A DNA stretch of 64,000 nucleotides from Rhodobacteraceae bacterium M385 (GCA_025141835.1 CP081102.1:2356001-2420000), one strand, 5' to 3'. Positions 37,353 to 46,546 are shown, numbered from the stretch's first letter. The notes: generated by a model from the letters alone, not told the origin. Translations and numbers: made by a program.

Positions 37353-37976
37353 ATGACCTCTTCCGCTACGTTCTGGGACAAAGCCGCGCCCAAATACGCC
37401 ACCAGCAAAATCTCGGACCCAGAGGGCTACCGCGCCACGTTAGAGCGGACAATCGCGCATCTGTCGCCCACCGATCACCTGCTGGAAATCGGCTGTGGCA
37501 CCAGTTCCACCGCGCTGGAACTGGCGGGCCATGTGGCCCATATCACTGCGATCGATATCTCTCCCGCAATGATCGATATCGGGCGCGAAAAAGCTGCTGA
37601 GGCTGGCATTGAGAACATCACCCTGATTGCAGGCGAAGCCGATGATCCGGCCGTGTTTGCCAACGGCCCCTTCGACGGAGTCCTTGCCCTCAACATCCTG
37701 CATTTGCTACCAAATCAGACTGAGGTATTGGCGGCAATTCATGCCAATATGAAGCCGGGCGGGCTGTTCATCTCTAAGACCGCCTGTCTGGGGGAGAAGT
37801 GGTTTTTCAAGCCCTTGGTCAGCATCATGGCCGTGTTCGGCAAAGCGCCTTTTGTGCGTCACCAGCGGATTTCGCAGCTGCAAAAGACCATCCAGGACGC
37901 CGGGTTTGAGGTGGTGGAAGAGACCACTCAGCCCGGAACCCCGCCGCGCCTTTACATGATCGCGCGGCGCGTTTAG
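37353..37976 (+). CDS. class I SAM-dependent methyltransferase
   Basis: 207 residues. SAM-binding motif I is LLEIGCGTSSTALELA, with the following acidic position in AIDISPAMIDIGREKA, motif IV GPFDGVLALNILHLL and a late MKPGGLFISKTAC. Methyltransf_11/25 type, cytoplasmic. YCGL-like or ubiquinone methyltransferases share this fold, but the substrate cannot be deduced. Preceded by AAAGGAGCGA, a strong SD. Monocistronic. Confidence 0.87.
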   Translation: MTSSATFWDKAAPKYATSKISDPEGYRATLERTIAHLSPTDHLLEIGCGTSSTALELAGHVAHITAIDISPAMIDIGREKAAEAGIENITLIAGEADDPAVFANGPFDGVLALNILHLLPNQTEVLAAIHANMKPGGLFISKTACLGEKWFFKPLVSIMAVFGKAPFVRHQRISQLQKTIQDAGFEVVEETTQPGTPPRLYMIARRV

Positions 37977-38048
37977 CCCTGCGCCTTGACGTCCGAACCT
38001 ATTGCCGGAACAGTCGCCGTACCGAAATAAAGCCGGAACAGGCCCACG

Positions 38049-38465
38049 ATGACCGATCTTCCCGAATATTATTTCCGCATCCGCGAAAACGGCGCCGCGG
38101 TGTTTCGGGTCTCGACCGAGAACCGTCAGCGCCGGATTGAGATGGACGAAATCGCCGTGGTCAACATCCGCAATGGCAACGTCAAACCCCACGGCGACCA
38201 TGTCCTGAATGCGGAAGAGACCGCCGTTATCGCAGAGTGGATGGAAGAGCGTCGCGCCGTCCTGAAAGACCGCGATATCGACGATATCCACCGGGCGATA
38301 GATTATCTCAACCTCACCACCCACTGGGCCAACAGTCGGGCCGAGGATGAGGATCTTGAAGACGTGACAGACCGCCTCTTGCTGGCCATGCACGACCTGC
38401 GCAGCGTTTTGGTGCGCAAAAAGGCGGACCGGATCATGGCAGCGGCAAAGGCTGAAGAGGGCTAA
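38049..38465 (+). CDS. conserved acidic protein, unknown
   Basis: 138 residues, soluble, no signal peptide. Begins TDLPEYYFRIRENGAAVFRV with beta character and continues as charged helices (AEETAVIAEWMEERRAVLKD). Ends with a basic helix KKADRIMAAAKAEEG. No motif recognised; the gene looks real from its GC-rich codon use and start 72 bases after the previous gene. Function not assigned. Confidence 0.7.
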   Translation: MTDLPEYYFRIRENGAAVFRVSTENRQRRIEMDEIAVVNIRNGNVKPHGDHVLNAEETAVIAEWMEERRAVLKDRDIDDIHRAIDYLNLTTHWANSRAEDEDLEDVTDRLLLAMHDLRSVLVRKKADRIMAAAKAEEG

Positions 38466-38506
38466 GGCAACGCCGCCCCAGCCCTTTTGTTAAACCTCTG
38501 ACAAGC

Positions 38507-39382
38507 CTATTGAACCGTTAGCGTATAGCCCGTTTGCCCCGCGACGGGCTGGATCATTTCCCGGCAATTGCCGGGACCGTCGGTCGCCATCCACACATGG
38601 CCGGGATCGGTATTGAAGGAAATCTGTTCGCCGGGGTTCATACCGCCCATGTCGACGGGCACGCCGTTGGTATCGACCCACAACAATCCCCGAAACAGGC
38701 CGCTTTCGTTGGTGAAGGTCAGCACATTGCTTTGCCCCGTATTGCGCGAGGCGACCCGACCGAAGTTATCGCAAGACAAAAAACCATCCTGCGCCCCGAT
38801 GGGGGCCGAGGGGCGCAGCCCGCTTTCCGGTGTTAGCGTGTCGATCTGATCGCAATCGGCCAGAAACGGCCCAAGGGTGTCGGGCCCGTTGCCCGTGAGC
38901 GTAAAGCCCCCGCGCCCACCGACCCGCTCAAATTGTACGGTGTTGCTGCCCGCAATGACCAGCCACGCGGGGTCAGACATCTCGAGCACCAGTTCGATCC
39001 CGGACACGCCGAATTCCGCATCCGTGCCCACCACACTGCCGTCCACGTCAACGACGCGCCCATCATCGGCACGCACCCGCAGGGTCGCGACAGAATCCTC
39101 GGCCAGCCCCTCGATATCAGCCCCGACCTGAAGCGCCACCAATGGCCCCTGCGCGCCGATAAAACACTGCCCCGTGATGGCGACGTCATCGGTTTCCGGC
39201 ACGCCGTAGGTCACGGCAAAGAACGTATCAAACACGTTGTCGCTCACCTGCGAGAAGCGCGTCCACACATGGCCAGAAATATTGGGACCAAGATCAGGTG
39301 TAAGGGCACCGCCCTGCTGCGCCGTGGCGGTCAACGGCAGGTTCAAGGCAGCAAGAATGGCGGTCGCGAGGAGGAAGCGCAT
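38507..39382 (-). CDS. secreted protein with C-terminal VHL-beta-like domain
   Basis: 291 residues: signal peptide (about 1-21, ending TATAQ), a beta-rich middle with several Cys, and a C-terminal domain (about 218-291) whose pattern matches the von Hippel-Lindau beta domain: SNVLTFTNESGLFRGLLWVD, NGVPVDMGGMNPGEQISFNT and GHVWMATDGPGNCREM. In VHL the same order is FxNxS..W(L/V)xFxG..LxPGxxxxxxxxxGHxW. The human domain recognises hydroxyproline; bacterial VHL-like domains are known, but their ligands are not. Predicted periplasmic or secreted. Start 39382 has CGGAG upstream and begins the signal peptide. Confidence 0.72.
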   Translation of the reverse strand: MRFLLATAILAALNLPLTATAQQGGALTPDLGPNISGHVWTRFSQVSDNVFDTFFAVTYGVPETDDVAITGQCFIGAQGPLVALQVGADIEGLAEDSVATLRVRADDGRVVDVDGSVVGTDAEFGVSGIELVLEMSDPAWLVIAGSNTVQFERVGGRGGFTLTGNGPDTLGPFLADCDQIDTLTPESGLRPSAPIGAQDGFLSCDNFGRVASRNTGQSNVLTFTNESGLFRGLLWVDTNGVPVDMGGMNPGEQISFNTDPGHVWMATDGPGNCREMIQPVAGQTGYTLTVQ

Positions 39383-39485
39383 GAAGGAAACTCCGGGAAA
39401 AAGGTAAAGGGTCAACTAAGACACCGTCACCGAGGCCCGATTTTATTGCAAGCGGCGGCTTTCCCGCCGTCGCAGGCGCGAAAAA

Positions 39486-39893
39486 TCAAATGCGGGTGAA
39501 GGTGGTGTCCAAAAGCATGTCTTTGCGCGGGCCGGTGACCCGCCACAAGGTCGAGAATGCATCCCTTCCCTTGAATGAATAGCGCACGCGGTAGGTGTCA
39601 GGCGGGCAATCGTGCAGGGCTTCCTTGCCCTCCTCGGGGACGGTGTGAAACGGGCGACCATCGTCGAAAAATACCGCCAATTCAGCCCCTTGGGACCGCC
39701 ACAGGTAGCGCCGCGTCGCCTGCATCGGCGCTGCCGCGCCGTAACGAAGCACCCCCTGCTCAACCTGCTCAAGCCCGCCCTCGATAGGTCGCCACGCGGC
39801 CTCCCCCTCAAAGCGCCCGGTCAAATCAGCACGGTAATCGGTAATGACACGCGACAGCTGCCAACGCCCTTTCAGCGCATCCAGTCCTATCAT
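39486..39893 (-). CDS. DUF6314 family protein
   Basis: 135 residues. LDALKGRWQLSRVITDYRAD, RRYLWRSQGAELAVFFDDGR, PFHT and HDCPPDTYRVRYSF then VTGPRKDMLLDTTFTR fit DUF6314, a small beta-barrel family of unknown function. The same frame stays open far upstream to 41324, but that part is only the antisense of purB; the real start is the ATG at 39893. It is divergent from purB (96 bases). Confidence 0.75.
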   Translation of the reverse strand: MIGLDALKGRWQLSRVITDYRADLTGRFEGEAAWRPIEGGLEQVEQGVLRYGAAAPMQATRRYLWRSQGAELAVFFDDGRPFHTVPEEGKEALHDCPPDTYRVRYSFKGRDAFSTLWRVTGPRKDMLLDTTFTRI

Positions 39894-39989
39894 TTGCCCG
39901 CGCCCCCTGCTGCCAATCGCCCCACCGGGTTGCTCCCCTTGCTTCAGCCTCGTATCAGACAGCCGAAATCTCTCGTGAAAGGCAAGCCC

Positions 39990-41294
39990 ATGATCCCCCG
40001 CTATTCCCGTCCCGAAATGGTCGCCATCTGGGAGCCCGCCACGAAGTTCCGCATCTGGTACGAGATCGAGGCCCACGCCTGCGACGCCCAAGCTGATCTG
40101 GGCGTGATCCCGCGCGAAAATGCCGACGCTGTGTGGAAGGCCAAAGACGTTGAATTCGACGTCGCCCGCATTGATGAGATTGAGGCCGTGACCAAGCACG
40201 ATGTGATCGCCTTCCTGACCCATCTGGCCGAACATGTGGGCAGCGAAGAAGCGCGTTTTGTGCATCAGGGCATGACCTCGTCCGACGTTCTGGACACTTG
40301 CTTGAACGTGCAACTGGTGCGCGCCGCTGACATCCTTCTGACCGATATGGATGCGCTTTTGGCGGCCCTGAAAAAGCGTGCGATGGAACATAAGATGACG
40401 GTCCGCGTGGGTCGGTCCCACGGTATCCACGCCGAGCCCACCACCATGGGTCTGACGTTTGCCCGTTTCTACGCCGAGATGGATCGCAACCGCACCCGTC
40501 TGGTGCAGGCCCGCGAAGAAATTGCAACCGGCGCGATTTCCGGCGCAGTGGGCACCTTCGCCAACATCGACCCCGCCGTTGAGGCCCACGTCTGCGAGAA
40601 ACTGGGCCTGATCGCAGAGCCGATCTCCACCCAGGTCATCCCCCGCGACCGCCACGCGATGTTCTTCGCGACCCTGGGCGTGATCGCGTCTTCTATCGAG
40701 AATGTGGCGACAGAGATCCGCCACATGCAGCGCACGGAAGTTCTTGAAGGGGCGGAGTTTTTCTCGGTCGGGCAAAAGGGCTCTTCCGCGATGCCGCACA
40801 AGAAAAACCCGGTCCTGACCGAGAACCTGACCGGCCTTGCGCGGTTGGTGCGCATGGCCGTGGTGCCCGCGATGGAGAACGTGGCGCTGTGGCATGAACG
40901 CGATATTTCGCATTCCTCTGTGGAACGTTCCATCGGACCCGACGCGACAGTGACCCTTGATTTCGCCCTGCATCGTTTGACCGGTGTCATCGATAAGATG
41001 CTGATCTTCCCCGAAAACATGATGGACAACATGAACAAGTACCCCGGTCTTGTGATGTCCCAACGGGTGCTTTTGGCGCTGACGCAAGCAGGCGTTTCCC
41101 GCGAAGACGCCTATGCCATGGTGCAGCGCAACGCCTTGAAAGTATGGGAAGAACGCACTGACTTCCGCGAGGAACTGCTGGCGGATGAGGCCGTTGTAGC
41201 AGCCCTTGGCGTGGACGGGATCGAAGAGAAATTCGACCTTGGGTATCACACCAAGCACGTGGACACGATTTTTGCCCGCGTATTCGGCGAATAA
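39990..41294 (+). CDS. purB: adenylosuccinate lyase
   Basis: 434 residues. Cleaves adenylosuccinate to AMP and SAICAR to AICAR, releasing fumarate; cytoplasmic homotetramer with active sites shared between subunits. Signature GSSAMPHKKNPVLTENLTGL carries the mobile catalytic Ser; VGRSHGIHAEPTTMGL holds the catalytic His, and HQGMTSSDVLDT binds substrate. ATG at 39990 follows AAAGGC. An open frame extends upstream to 39612 but lies antisense to DUF6314. Confidence 0.96.
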   Translation: MIPRYSRPEMVAIWEPATKFRIWYEIEAHACDAQADLGVIPRENADAVWKAKDVEFDVARIDEIEAVTKHDVIAFLTHLAEHVGSEEARFVHQGMTSSDVLDTCLNVQLVRAADILLTDMDALLAALKKRAMEHKMTVRVGRSHGIHAEPTTMGLTFARFYAEMDRNRTRLVQAREEIATGAISGAVGTFANIDPAVEAHVCEKLGLIAEPISTQVIPRDRHAMFFATLGVIASSIENVATEIRHMQRTEVLEGAEFFSVGQKGSSAMPHKKNPVLTENLTGLARLVRMAVVPAMENVALWHERDISHSSVERSIGPDATVTLDFALHRLTGVIDKMLIFPENMMDNMNKYPGLVMSQRVLLALTQAGVSREDAYAMVQRNALKVWEERTDFREELLADEAVVAALGVDGIEEKFDLGYHTKHVDTIFARVFGE

Positions 41295-41323
41295 CGCAAT
41301 TGCTTGACGGCGAACGTCGCGCA

Positions 41324-41338
41324 CTAACCGATCCTTAA
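41324..41338 (+). promoter_or_regulatory. CtrA-like box upstream of the fliG-like gene
   Basis: CTAACCGATCCTTAA matches TTAA-N7-TTAA with one mismatch, 46 bases upstream of the FliG start. CtrA is the alphaproteobacterial response regulator that activates motility genes in Rhodobacterales. Confidence 0.5.
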
Positions 41339-41383
41339 TGCTTTGGCTCTACTGATCCTAATGGGTGATGAGAAAGGGCCAAT

Positions 41384-42469
41384 ATGGAAGTGCTGCGCGA
41401 CGTTCACGGCAATTCGCCTTCGCTATCGCTAGATGGCGTGGCCAATGGCGGTGCGGGGATGATCGATGTCACCCCCAAACGCATGGGCCAGCAGCAAAAA
41501 GCGGCTGTGATCGTGCGGCTATTGCTGGGGCAAGGCGTATCACCGGGCGTGCAGAAACTGGCGCCACATCACCAAACGCGGCTTGCTCATATCATCTCGG
41601 AACTTGGGAATATTGATCGCCAGACCTTGGCGGCGGTGGTGCGAGAATTCACGGATCGGATCGACAATCTGGCGCTCAGCTTTCCCGATGGGCTTGGTGA
41701 AACGATTGATCTTCTGGAACCTCACCTTGGCGAAGACGCGCTAAGCGCGCTGCGCTCGGCGGCTGCTAATAGCGATGGCAACGACCCGTGGGTACGGATC
41801 GCGAAGCAACCGGTGGAGCGGCTCTCTCCGCTGATGGAAAGCGAAAGCGCTGAAGTTTGCGCCGTGCTTTTGTCAAAGCTGACCGTCGCCAAGGCGGCGG
41901 CGCTTCTGGCGGAAGTTCCCGAAGACAGGGCCCAAATCCTTGCCCATACCGTTGCGCTGACCGAAACGATCTCACCCGATCTGGTGGTCCGCATTGGCGC
42001 CGATATCGCCGCGATACTGGACGCGGTGCCGCCGCAAGCATTCTCCAAAACCGCTGCCGAACGGGTGGGTGCGATCCTGAACTCCACCCCGCAAGCGGCC
42101 CGCGACAAAATGCTAGAAGGATTGAACGACAAGGACGCGCTCTTCGCCAAGGAAGTGCGCAAATCCATCTTCTCGTTCAACCATATCCCGGAACGCGTCG
42201 AACCAGGCGATGTGCCGATCATCGTGCGTAAAGCGGATGCGCAGTCGATCATCGTGGCATTCGCGGCGGGGCTTTCAACAGCACCTCTCTCGGTGGAATT
42301 CCTTTTGGAGAATATGTCAAAGCGCTTGGCCGAGCAGATGCGCGATGAGGCCGAGGGGCTTGGCGCCCCGAAGCCAGAGGAAGGCGAAGCCGCGATGTCT
42401 GATTTGGTCTCCACCATTCGCGACTTGGCGGATCAGGGGGAAATCACGCTGCTGCCGCCGCCTGAATAA
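41384..42469 (+). CDS. flagellar motor switch protein FliG, divergent
   Basis: 361 residues. N-terminal FliG domain QQKAAVIVRLLLGQGVSP; middle domain around MESESAEVCAVLLSKLTVAK; C-terminal domain with EVRKSIFSFNHIPERV and ENMSKRLAEQMRDEAEGLGA. The FliM-binding EHPQR motif of FliG is replaced by ESAEV. In the C-terminal torque helix the charged residues are partly kept (Arg314, Asp321, Glu322; Lys330 replaces an Arg). FliG forms the rotor ring that converts ion flow at the stator into rotation. No other flagellar genes are adjacent. SD AAAGGG, CtrA-like box upstream. Confidence 0.83.
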   Translation: MEVLRDVHGNSPSLSLDGVANGGAGMIDVTPKRMGQQQKAAVIVRLLLGQGVSPGVQKLAPHHQTRLAHIISELGNIDRQTLAAVVREFTDRIDNLALSFPDGLGETIDLLEPHLGEDALSALRSAAANSDGNDPWVRIAKQPVERLSPLMESESAEVCAVLLSKLTVAKAAALLAEVPEDRAQILAHTVALTETISPDLVVRIGADIAAILDAVPPQAFSKTAAERVGAILNSTPQAARDKMLEGLNDKDALFAKEVRKSIFSFNHIPERVEPGDVPIIVRKADAQSIIVAFAAGLSTAPLSVEFLLENMSKRLAEQMRDEAEGLGAPKPEEGEAAMSDLVSTIRDLADQGEITLLPPPE

Positions 42470-42579
42470 GCGCGCCTGCCGCCCGGTCTGACAAGCAACG
42501 TTACGACAGGGGGATTGTGAAAAAGGCCCCGGGCGGCAAAGATCAGGCCAACCGGAACACGCCAAGGGGCCTGAACGCG

Positions 42580-43461
42580 ATGCAACTGACACTTACTGAC
42601 CGCTTCTGGCGGGCCATGGCACGCTATGTTGACCGCACCGCTTTGCGCCTCATCCCCTCGCAACCCATTCTTCGCAAGCTATTTTCCCTCACCGCAAGGA
42701 TGGGGGCCGCACTGCCCAAGGGCACGGCAGTAACCGAAAAAGCCGACGGCAGCTTGCACATCCTTCCAACCGGTGTCGCCCCGGATGCCCCGGTCCTTTT
42801 GTACCTGCACGGTGGCGGCTTCACCATTGGCAGCCCTCGCACCCACGCCGCGTTGGTGGCCCATTTGGCCGCTGCATCCGGGCTTCGCGCTGTCGTCCCG
42901 AAGTACCGCCTTGCGCCAGAACACCCCTTCCCCGCGGCCAAACTTGACGCCATCGCGGGGTTTGACGCTTTGGTTCAGGCCCGAACGCCGCCGGTCGCCA
43001 TCTGCGGTGACAGTGCGGGCGGTTGTCTGACCTTGCAGGTGGCTTGTCATGCCCGCGACAGTGGTGCGCCGATGCCAAAGGCGCTCGGCCTGCTGGCCCC
43101 GATCGCCGATCTGTCGGGCGAGGTCGAAGCGCGTTTCGCAGAGGCGGAGGATGAAATCCTGATCCCGCCATCGTGGCCCGAGCGCATAAAAGACGTCTAC
43201 TTACCGGGGATGGACCGCGACAGCGCAGAGATCTCGCCCCTGTCTGATGACCTCACCAACTTGCCCCCAACCCTGATCCAAGCCGCCACCGGAGAGGCCT
43301 TGGTTCAAGACGCCAAGCGGCTGCTCGACGCGATGGATGACGCCACGCTCGACTTGTGGCCCGGCTTGCCCCACGTCTGGCAACTGCACGCCGGAAAAGC
43401 CCCCGCCGCCGATGCCGCCATCGCGAAGATAGGTGCATTTCTGGCAGCCAAAGTCGCGTGA
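42580..43461 (+). CDS. alpha/beta hydrolase, hormone-sensitive-lipase family
   Basis: 293 residues from this start. Oxyanion motif YLHGGGFTIGS, nucleophile elbow CGDSAGG with the catalytic Ser, and a late His in LPHVWQLH place it in family IV (HSL) esterases. A probable catalytic Asp lies in the LLDAMDDATLDLW region. Acts on short acyl esters; natural substrate unknown. GTG at 42517 would give 314 residues; ATG 42580 is preferred because similarity begins there and AAGGGG precedes it. Confidence 0.86.
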   Translation: MQLTLTDRFWRAMARYVDRTALRLIPSQPILRKLFSLTARMGAALPKGTAVTEKADGSLHILPTGVAPDAPVLLYLHGGGFTIGSPRTHAALVAHLAAASGLRAVVPKYRLAPEHPFPAAKLDAIAGFDALVQARTPPVAICGDSAGGCLTLQVACHARDSGAPMPKALGLLAPIADLSGEVEARFAEAEDEILIPPSWPERIKDVYLPGMDRDSAEISPLSDDLTNLPPTLIQAATGEALVQDAKRLLDAMDDATLDLWPGLPHVWQLHAGKAPAADAAIAKIGAFLAAKVA

Positions 43462-43523
43462 CCTCCGCCGCAGCGCTTGCCCCTAGCCATGGGCCAGAGG
43501 CAAGACTTAGTGCCTTGATTTTA

Positions 43524-44204
43524 CTAGTGGAAAGAATAGCTCCGCGGCCATTCTCCATAATCTGACGAGACAACACCATTGCGCTCGGACCCGCCGTAGT
43601 TCGGCTGTGATCCCAAAATGCGCACCGTCACGACTCCGCCCGTCGCCGCCGCGATGTGCCCGCGATGGGCCGCTGCCGCGCAAATTGCGCTGTCAGAGGT
43701 GTAGACATCCGTGCCCCAAACCGAACCGCCGCCAAGGCTATCGGCGGGACAAGCAAGTGAAATGACCTCTCCCACCGCACTCGCGACGCCTAGGGAATCC
43801 GCACTGTCGCCCCAAGCGATCTGCCGGACACCGCCGCCAAGGGGCGTCGCGCCAGTGATCTGGAAGCTTGCGCTCCATGGTCCGTAATCCGATGAAGTTA
43901 CACCATTTTGTGCCGATCCGGGGTAGGAATCCAGCCCAGGCACCTGGCGGAAATCAACCAGCCCGCCCTGGTTGTGGGCGATCCAGCCATAGTGCACGGC
44001 CGCGGTGCAAATGGAGCTGTCAGAGGTATAGGTGCCGGTGCCCCAGACCGAGCCGAACGGCCCGTTCGGCGCGCATTCCACCTGCCCTGTCGCCCCCGCG
44101 CCCGTCGCCCCAAGGGAGATCAAATTGGCGTTCCAATCGGCCCATGCGGGGCTGGAAAGCAGCAAGGTCGCGGCAACGCTGGTCTTCAAAAAGTTGGAGA
44201 TCAT
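43524..44204 (-). CDS. secreted protein with two LCCL domains
   Basis: 226 residues: signal peptide (1-22, ending PAWA) and two LCCL domains in tandem, about 44-115 and 152-225. Each has SVWGTGTYTSDSSICTAAVH-type or SVWGTDVYTSDSAICAAAAH motifs, then GSAQNGVTSSDYGPW or GSERNGVVSSDYGEW. Between them a short linker (GDSADSLG). The same domain occurs in the 383-residue protein at 15187-16338, with a different architecture. Start 44204 is chosen because GAAAGG lies seven bases upstream; a TTG at 44219 would bury this SD. Confidence 0.82.
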   Translation of the reverse strand: MISNFLKTSVAATLLLSSPAWADWNANLISLGATGAGATGQVECAPNGPFGSVWGTGTYTSDSSICTAAVHYGWIAHNQGGLVDFRQVPGLDSYPGSAQNGVTSSDYGPWSASFQITGATPLGGGVRQIAWGDSADSLGVASAVGEVISLACPADSLGGGSVWGTDVYTSDSAICAAAAHRGHIAAATGGVVTVRILGSQPNYGGSERNGVVSSDYGEWPRSYSFH

Positions 44205-44386
44205 CGGAGAGCCTTTCAAAATTCTTCACATAAATTCAATGAACCACACGCAAATCGCGCGTACAGCCTGCGGGGCACGTGAAAGCAAACCCCGTATCCA
44301 AGCCACAGCCATTCATGGCCGCAATCTTGCCCGAACGCCGCGCGATCAGGCAACAAAAATTTTGAATGTTGATGAAGCGCCGAGCG

Positions 44387-45166
44387 CTAAGCCACGTCAC
44401 TTACTGTCACGGGCATTCTGCCGGCGGCCCAAGCAGCGGCGGCCTCACCGAAGGCAGAAAACAGCGGGCGAGACACCGGATCGTCGGCGGCCCGATACTC
44501 GGGGTGCCACTGAACCGACAGGGTAAATCCGGGGGCGTCGGCGATATAAATCGCCTCGGGCGTGCCATCGGGGGCATGGCCATCAATCACCACACGGGGG
44601 CCCGCTTTCTTGATCCCTTGGCCGTGCAGCGTGTTGGTCATCACCTCTCGGGCGCCCATCAAACGGTGGAACGGCCCGCCCTCGGTGAAGGTCACTTTGT
44701 GGCGCAGCTCAAACTTTTCCTCAATCGTGCCGTCTGGGGGCATCCGATGGTTCATCCGGCCCGGCAGATCACGGATTTCAGGATAGAGTGACCCGCCCAT
44801 GGCGACGTTAACCTCTTGAAAGCCCCGGCAAAGTCCAAGGATCGGTTGCCCCCGTTCGACGCAGGCGCGGATCAACGGCAAGGTCAGTGCGTCCCGATCC
44901 CTGTCCATGGTGCCGTGCGCTTCGGTATAATCTTCACCGTATTCTTCGGGGTGCACATTGGGCCGCCCGCCGGTGAAAACAAAGCCCGCACAGGTCGCCA
45001 ATAGCGACTCGAAATCCACGAATTCGGGGTTGGAAGGCACGATCAACGGCAAGCCGCCCGAGACTTCTGCCACGGCTTCCGAGTTCATTATGCCGCCCGC
45101 ATGGGTCGCATATTGATCGTTGATAAGGTGGTGGTTGCCGATAATGCCAATGACGGGGCGGGTCAT
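44387..45166 (-). CDS. class-I glutamine-amidotransferase-like hydrolase (peptidase C26, PuuD-type)
   Basis: 259 residues. The nucleophile motif is ILGLCRGFQEVNVAMGG, with the Cys in GLCRG, and the His/Glu pair is in SVQWHPEYRA near the C-terminus. This is the gamma-glutamyl-GABA hydrolase type, used in putrescine breakdown, but related enzymes act on other gamma-glutamyl amides. No other putrescine-pathway genes are near. Divergent from the P450 gene. Confidence 0.88.
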   Translation of the reverse strand: MTRPVIGIIGNHHLINDQYATHAGGIMNSEAVAEVSGGLPLIVPSNPEFVDFESLLATCAGFVFTGGRPNVHPEEYGEDYTEAHGTMDRDRDALTLPLIRACVERGQPILGLCRGFQEVNVAMGGSLYPEIRDLPGRMNHRMPPDGTIEEKFELRHKVTFTEGGPFHRLMGAREVMTNTLHGQGIKKAGPRVVIDGHAPDGTPEAIYIADAPGFTLSVQWHPEYRAADDPVSRPLFSAFGEAAAAWAAGRMPVTVSDVA

Positions 45167-45283
45167 GTTGCTTCCAGAATTGTGCTATACTGCCTATCTA
45201 ACGAGGAGTTGGCGCAAGGAAAAGGCGCTTGCCCGCGCAGTCACTGTCGCAAGGGCGCACGGACCAACAAAACGGAGGGCGCG

Positions 45284-46492
45284 ATGATTTATAAGCTGAA
45301 TGATCCAGCGTTCCTGTCTGATCCGACCAAACAATTGGCACAGATGCGATCCGAGGGGCCGTTGGTTCGGGTAAAAATCCCGGTGATTGGCACCATATGG
45401 ATGACAACCACCGATGAAGCCGCCCGCAAACTCTTGAAATCACCGGAGCTTTTCCGCCGCGATCCGGCCCCGATCACCGGCAAATCTCTTGCGCGGCGGT
45501 TCTGGTGGATGCCGTCCGCGATCAAGCCGATGCTTAACACGATGATTGTGCAGGATGATCCGGACCACCGTCGCCAAAGGCGGTTGGTCGAACTGGCTTT
45601 CGCGCGCACCAGCATTGAAGATTTGCGTCCGAAGATTGAGACGATGGCGGAAAACTTGCTGGACGCCTTGCCCGCAAGCGGTTCGGTTAACATCATTAAC
45701 CACTACACGCGCCCCCTGCCCTTTCTGGCGATCTGCGCTTTGCTTGGCGTCCCCGAGGCCACCCATGCCCGATTGACCGCCCGCATTGCGCCGCTCAGCT
45801 CTGTGACCAATCCAATTCGGGCGTTCTTCGCCATGATGCGTTTGAAGGGCGTCCATAAGGAGTTTCGGGCGCTGTTTGCCGCGGCCCAATCCGCGCCCCC
45901 CGGTCCCGACCTGATCTCGGCCCTTGTCCATGCCGAAGAAGACGGCACCCGGTTGAGCGACGGGGAACTGCTTTCCATCGTAATGCTCCTGTTTCTTGCG
46001 GGCCATGAAACCACGGTGCATTTGATTAACGTCGCGATCGTTGCGATGGCCGAGGATGCGACCCTGAGCGCGCAATTCCGCGACGCGCCCGATGGCCGCC
46101 ATCTGATGATCGAGGAATTCCTCCGCTTCTATTCCCCGGTGATGATGACCAAAGCGATGTTCGCGGCGGAAGATACCAGTGCCCTCGGCACCCCAGTGAA
46201 GAAGGGTGACATGATTTCAGCGCTACTGATTGGCGCGAACCACGACCCCGCCCGCGTTTCTTGCCCAGGCACGCTTCGGGCTGACCGTAAGCCCAACGCG
46301 CATCTCGGGTTCGGCTTTGGCCCCCACGTCTGCCTAGGGATGCAATTGGCAAGGATCGAGGCAAGCGTCGCGTTAAATGCGCTGTTGCGCCGCTATCCCA
46401 CGCTGTCCCTTGCAGAGCCGCCGAAGTGGCTCAACCGGCCGGGCCTGCGCGCGTTCAGCAAGGTTACCCTTGCCTTGCCACCCAAGGCTTAA
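45284..46492 (+). CDS. cytochrome P450
   Basis: 402 residues, soluble bacterial P450 without a membrane anchor. I-helix oxygen-binding motif LAGHETTVHLI, ExxR in EEFLRFYSPV, and haem-ligand loop FGFGPHVCLGMQLAR with Cys350 are intact. Many bacterial P450s hydroxylate terpenes, fatty acids or aromatics; substrate unknown. No ferredoxin or ferredoxin reductase gene is adjacent, so redox partners must be supplied from elsewhere. SD AACGGAGGGC. The next gene, 54 bases on, encodes a b-type cytochrome. Confidence 0.95.
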   Translation: MIYKLNDPAFLSDPTKQLAQMRSEGPLVRVKIPVIGTIWMTTTDEAARKLLKSPELFRRDPAPITGKSLARRFWWMPSAIKPMLNTMIVQDDPDHRRQRRLVELAFARTSIEDLRPKIETMAENLLDALPASGSVNIINHYTRPLPFLAICALLGVPEATHARLTARIAPLSSVTNPIRAFFAMMRLKGVHKEFRALFAAAQSAPPGPDLISALVHAEEDGTRLSDGELLSIVMLLFLAGHETTVHLINVAIVAMAEDATLSAQFRDAPDGRHLMIEEFLRFYSPVMMTKAMFAAEDTSALGTPVKKGDMISALLIGANHDPARVSCPGTLRADRKPNAHLGFGFGPHVCLGMQLARIEASVALNALLRRYPTLSLAEPPKWLNRPGLRAFSKVTLALPPKA

Positions 46493-46546
46493 CCCTTTCC
46501 AATCGAGAAAACCGCGCTACCTCTTGCCCCCCATGAGAGCGCCCCG

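Noticed and set aside
39894..41324. Long minus-strand frame running from 41324 into the DUF6314 gene
   Set aside because: The part upstream of 39893 is antisense to purB. Only the last 135 codons code for a recognisable protein.
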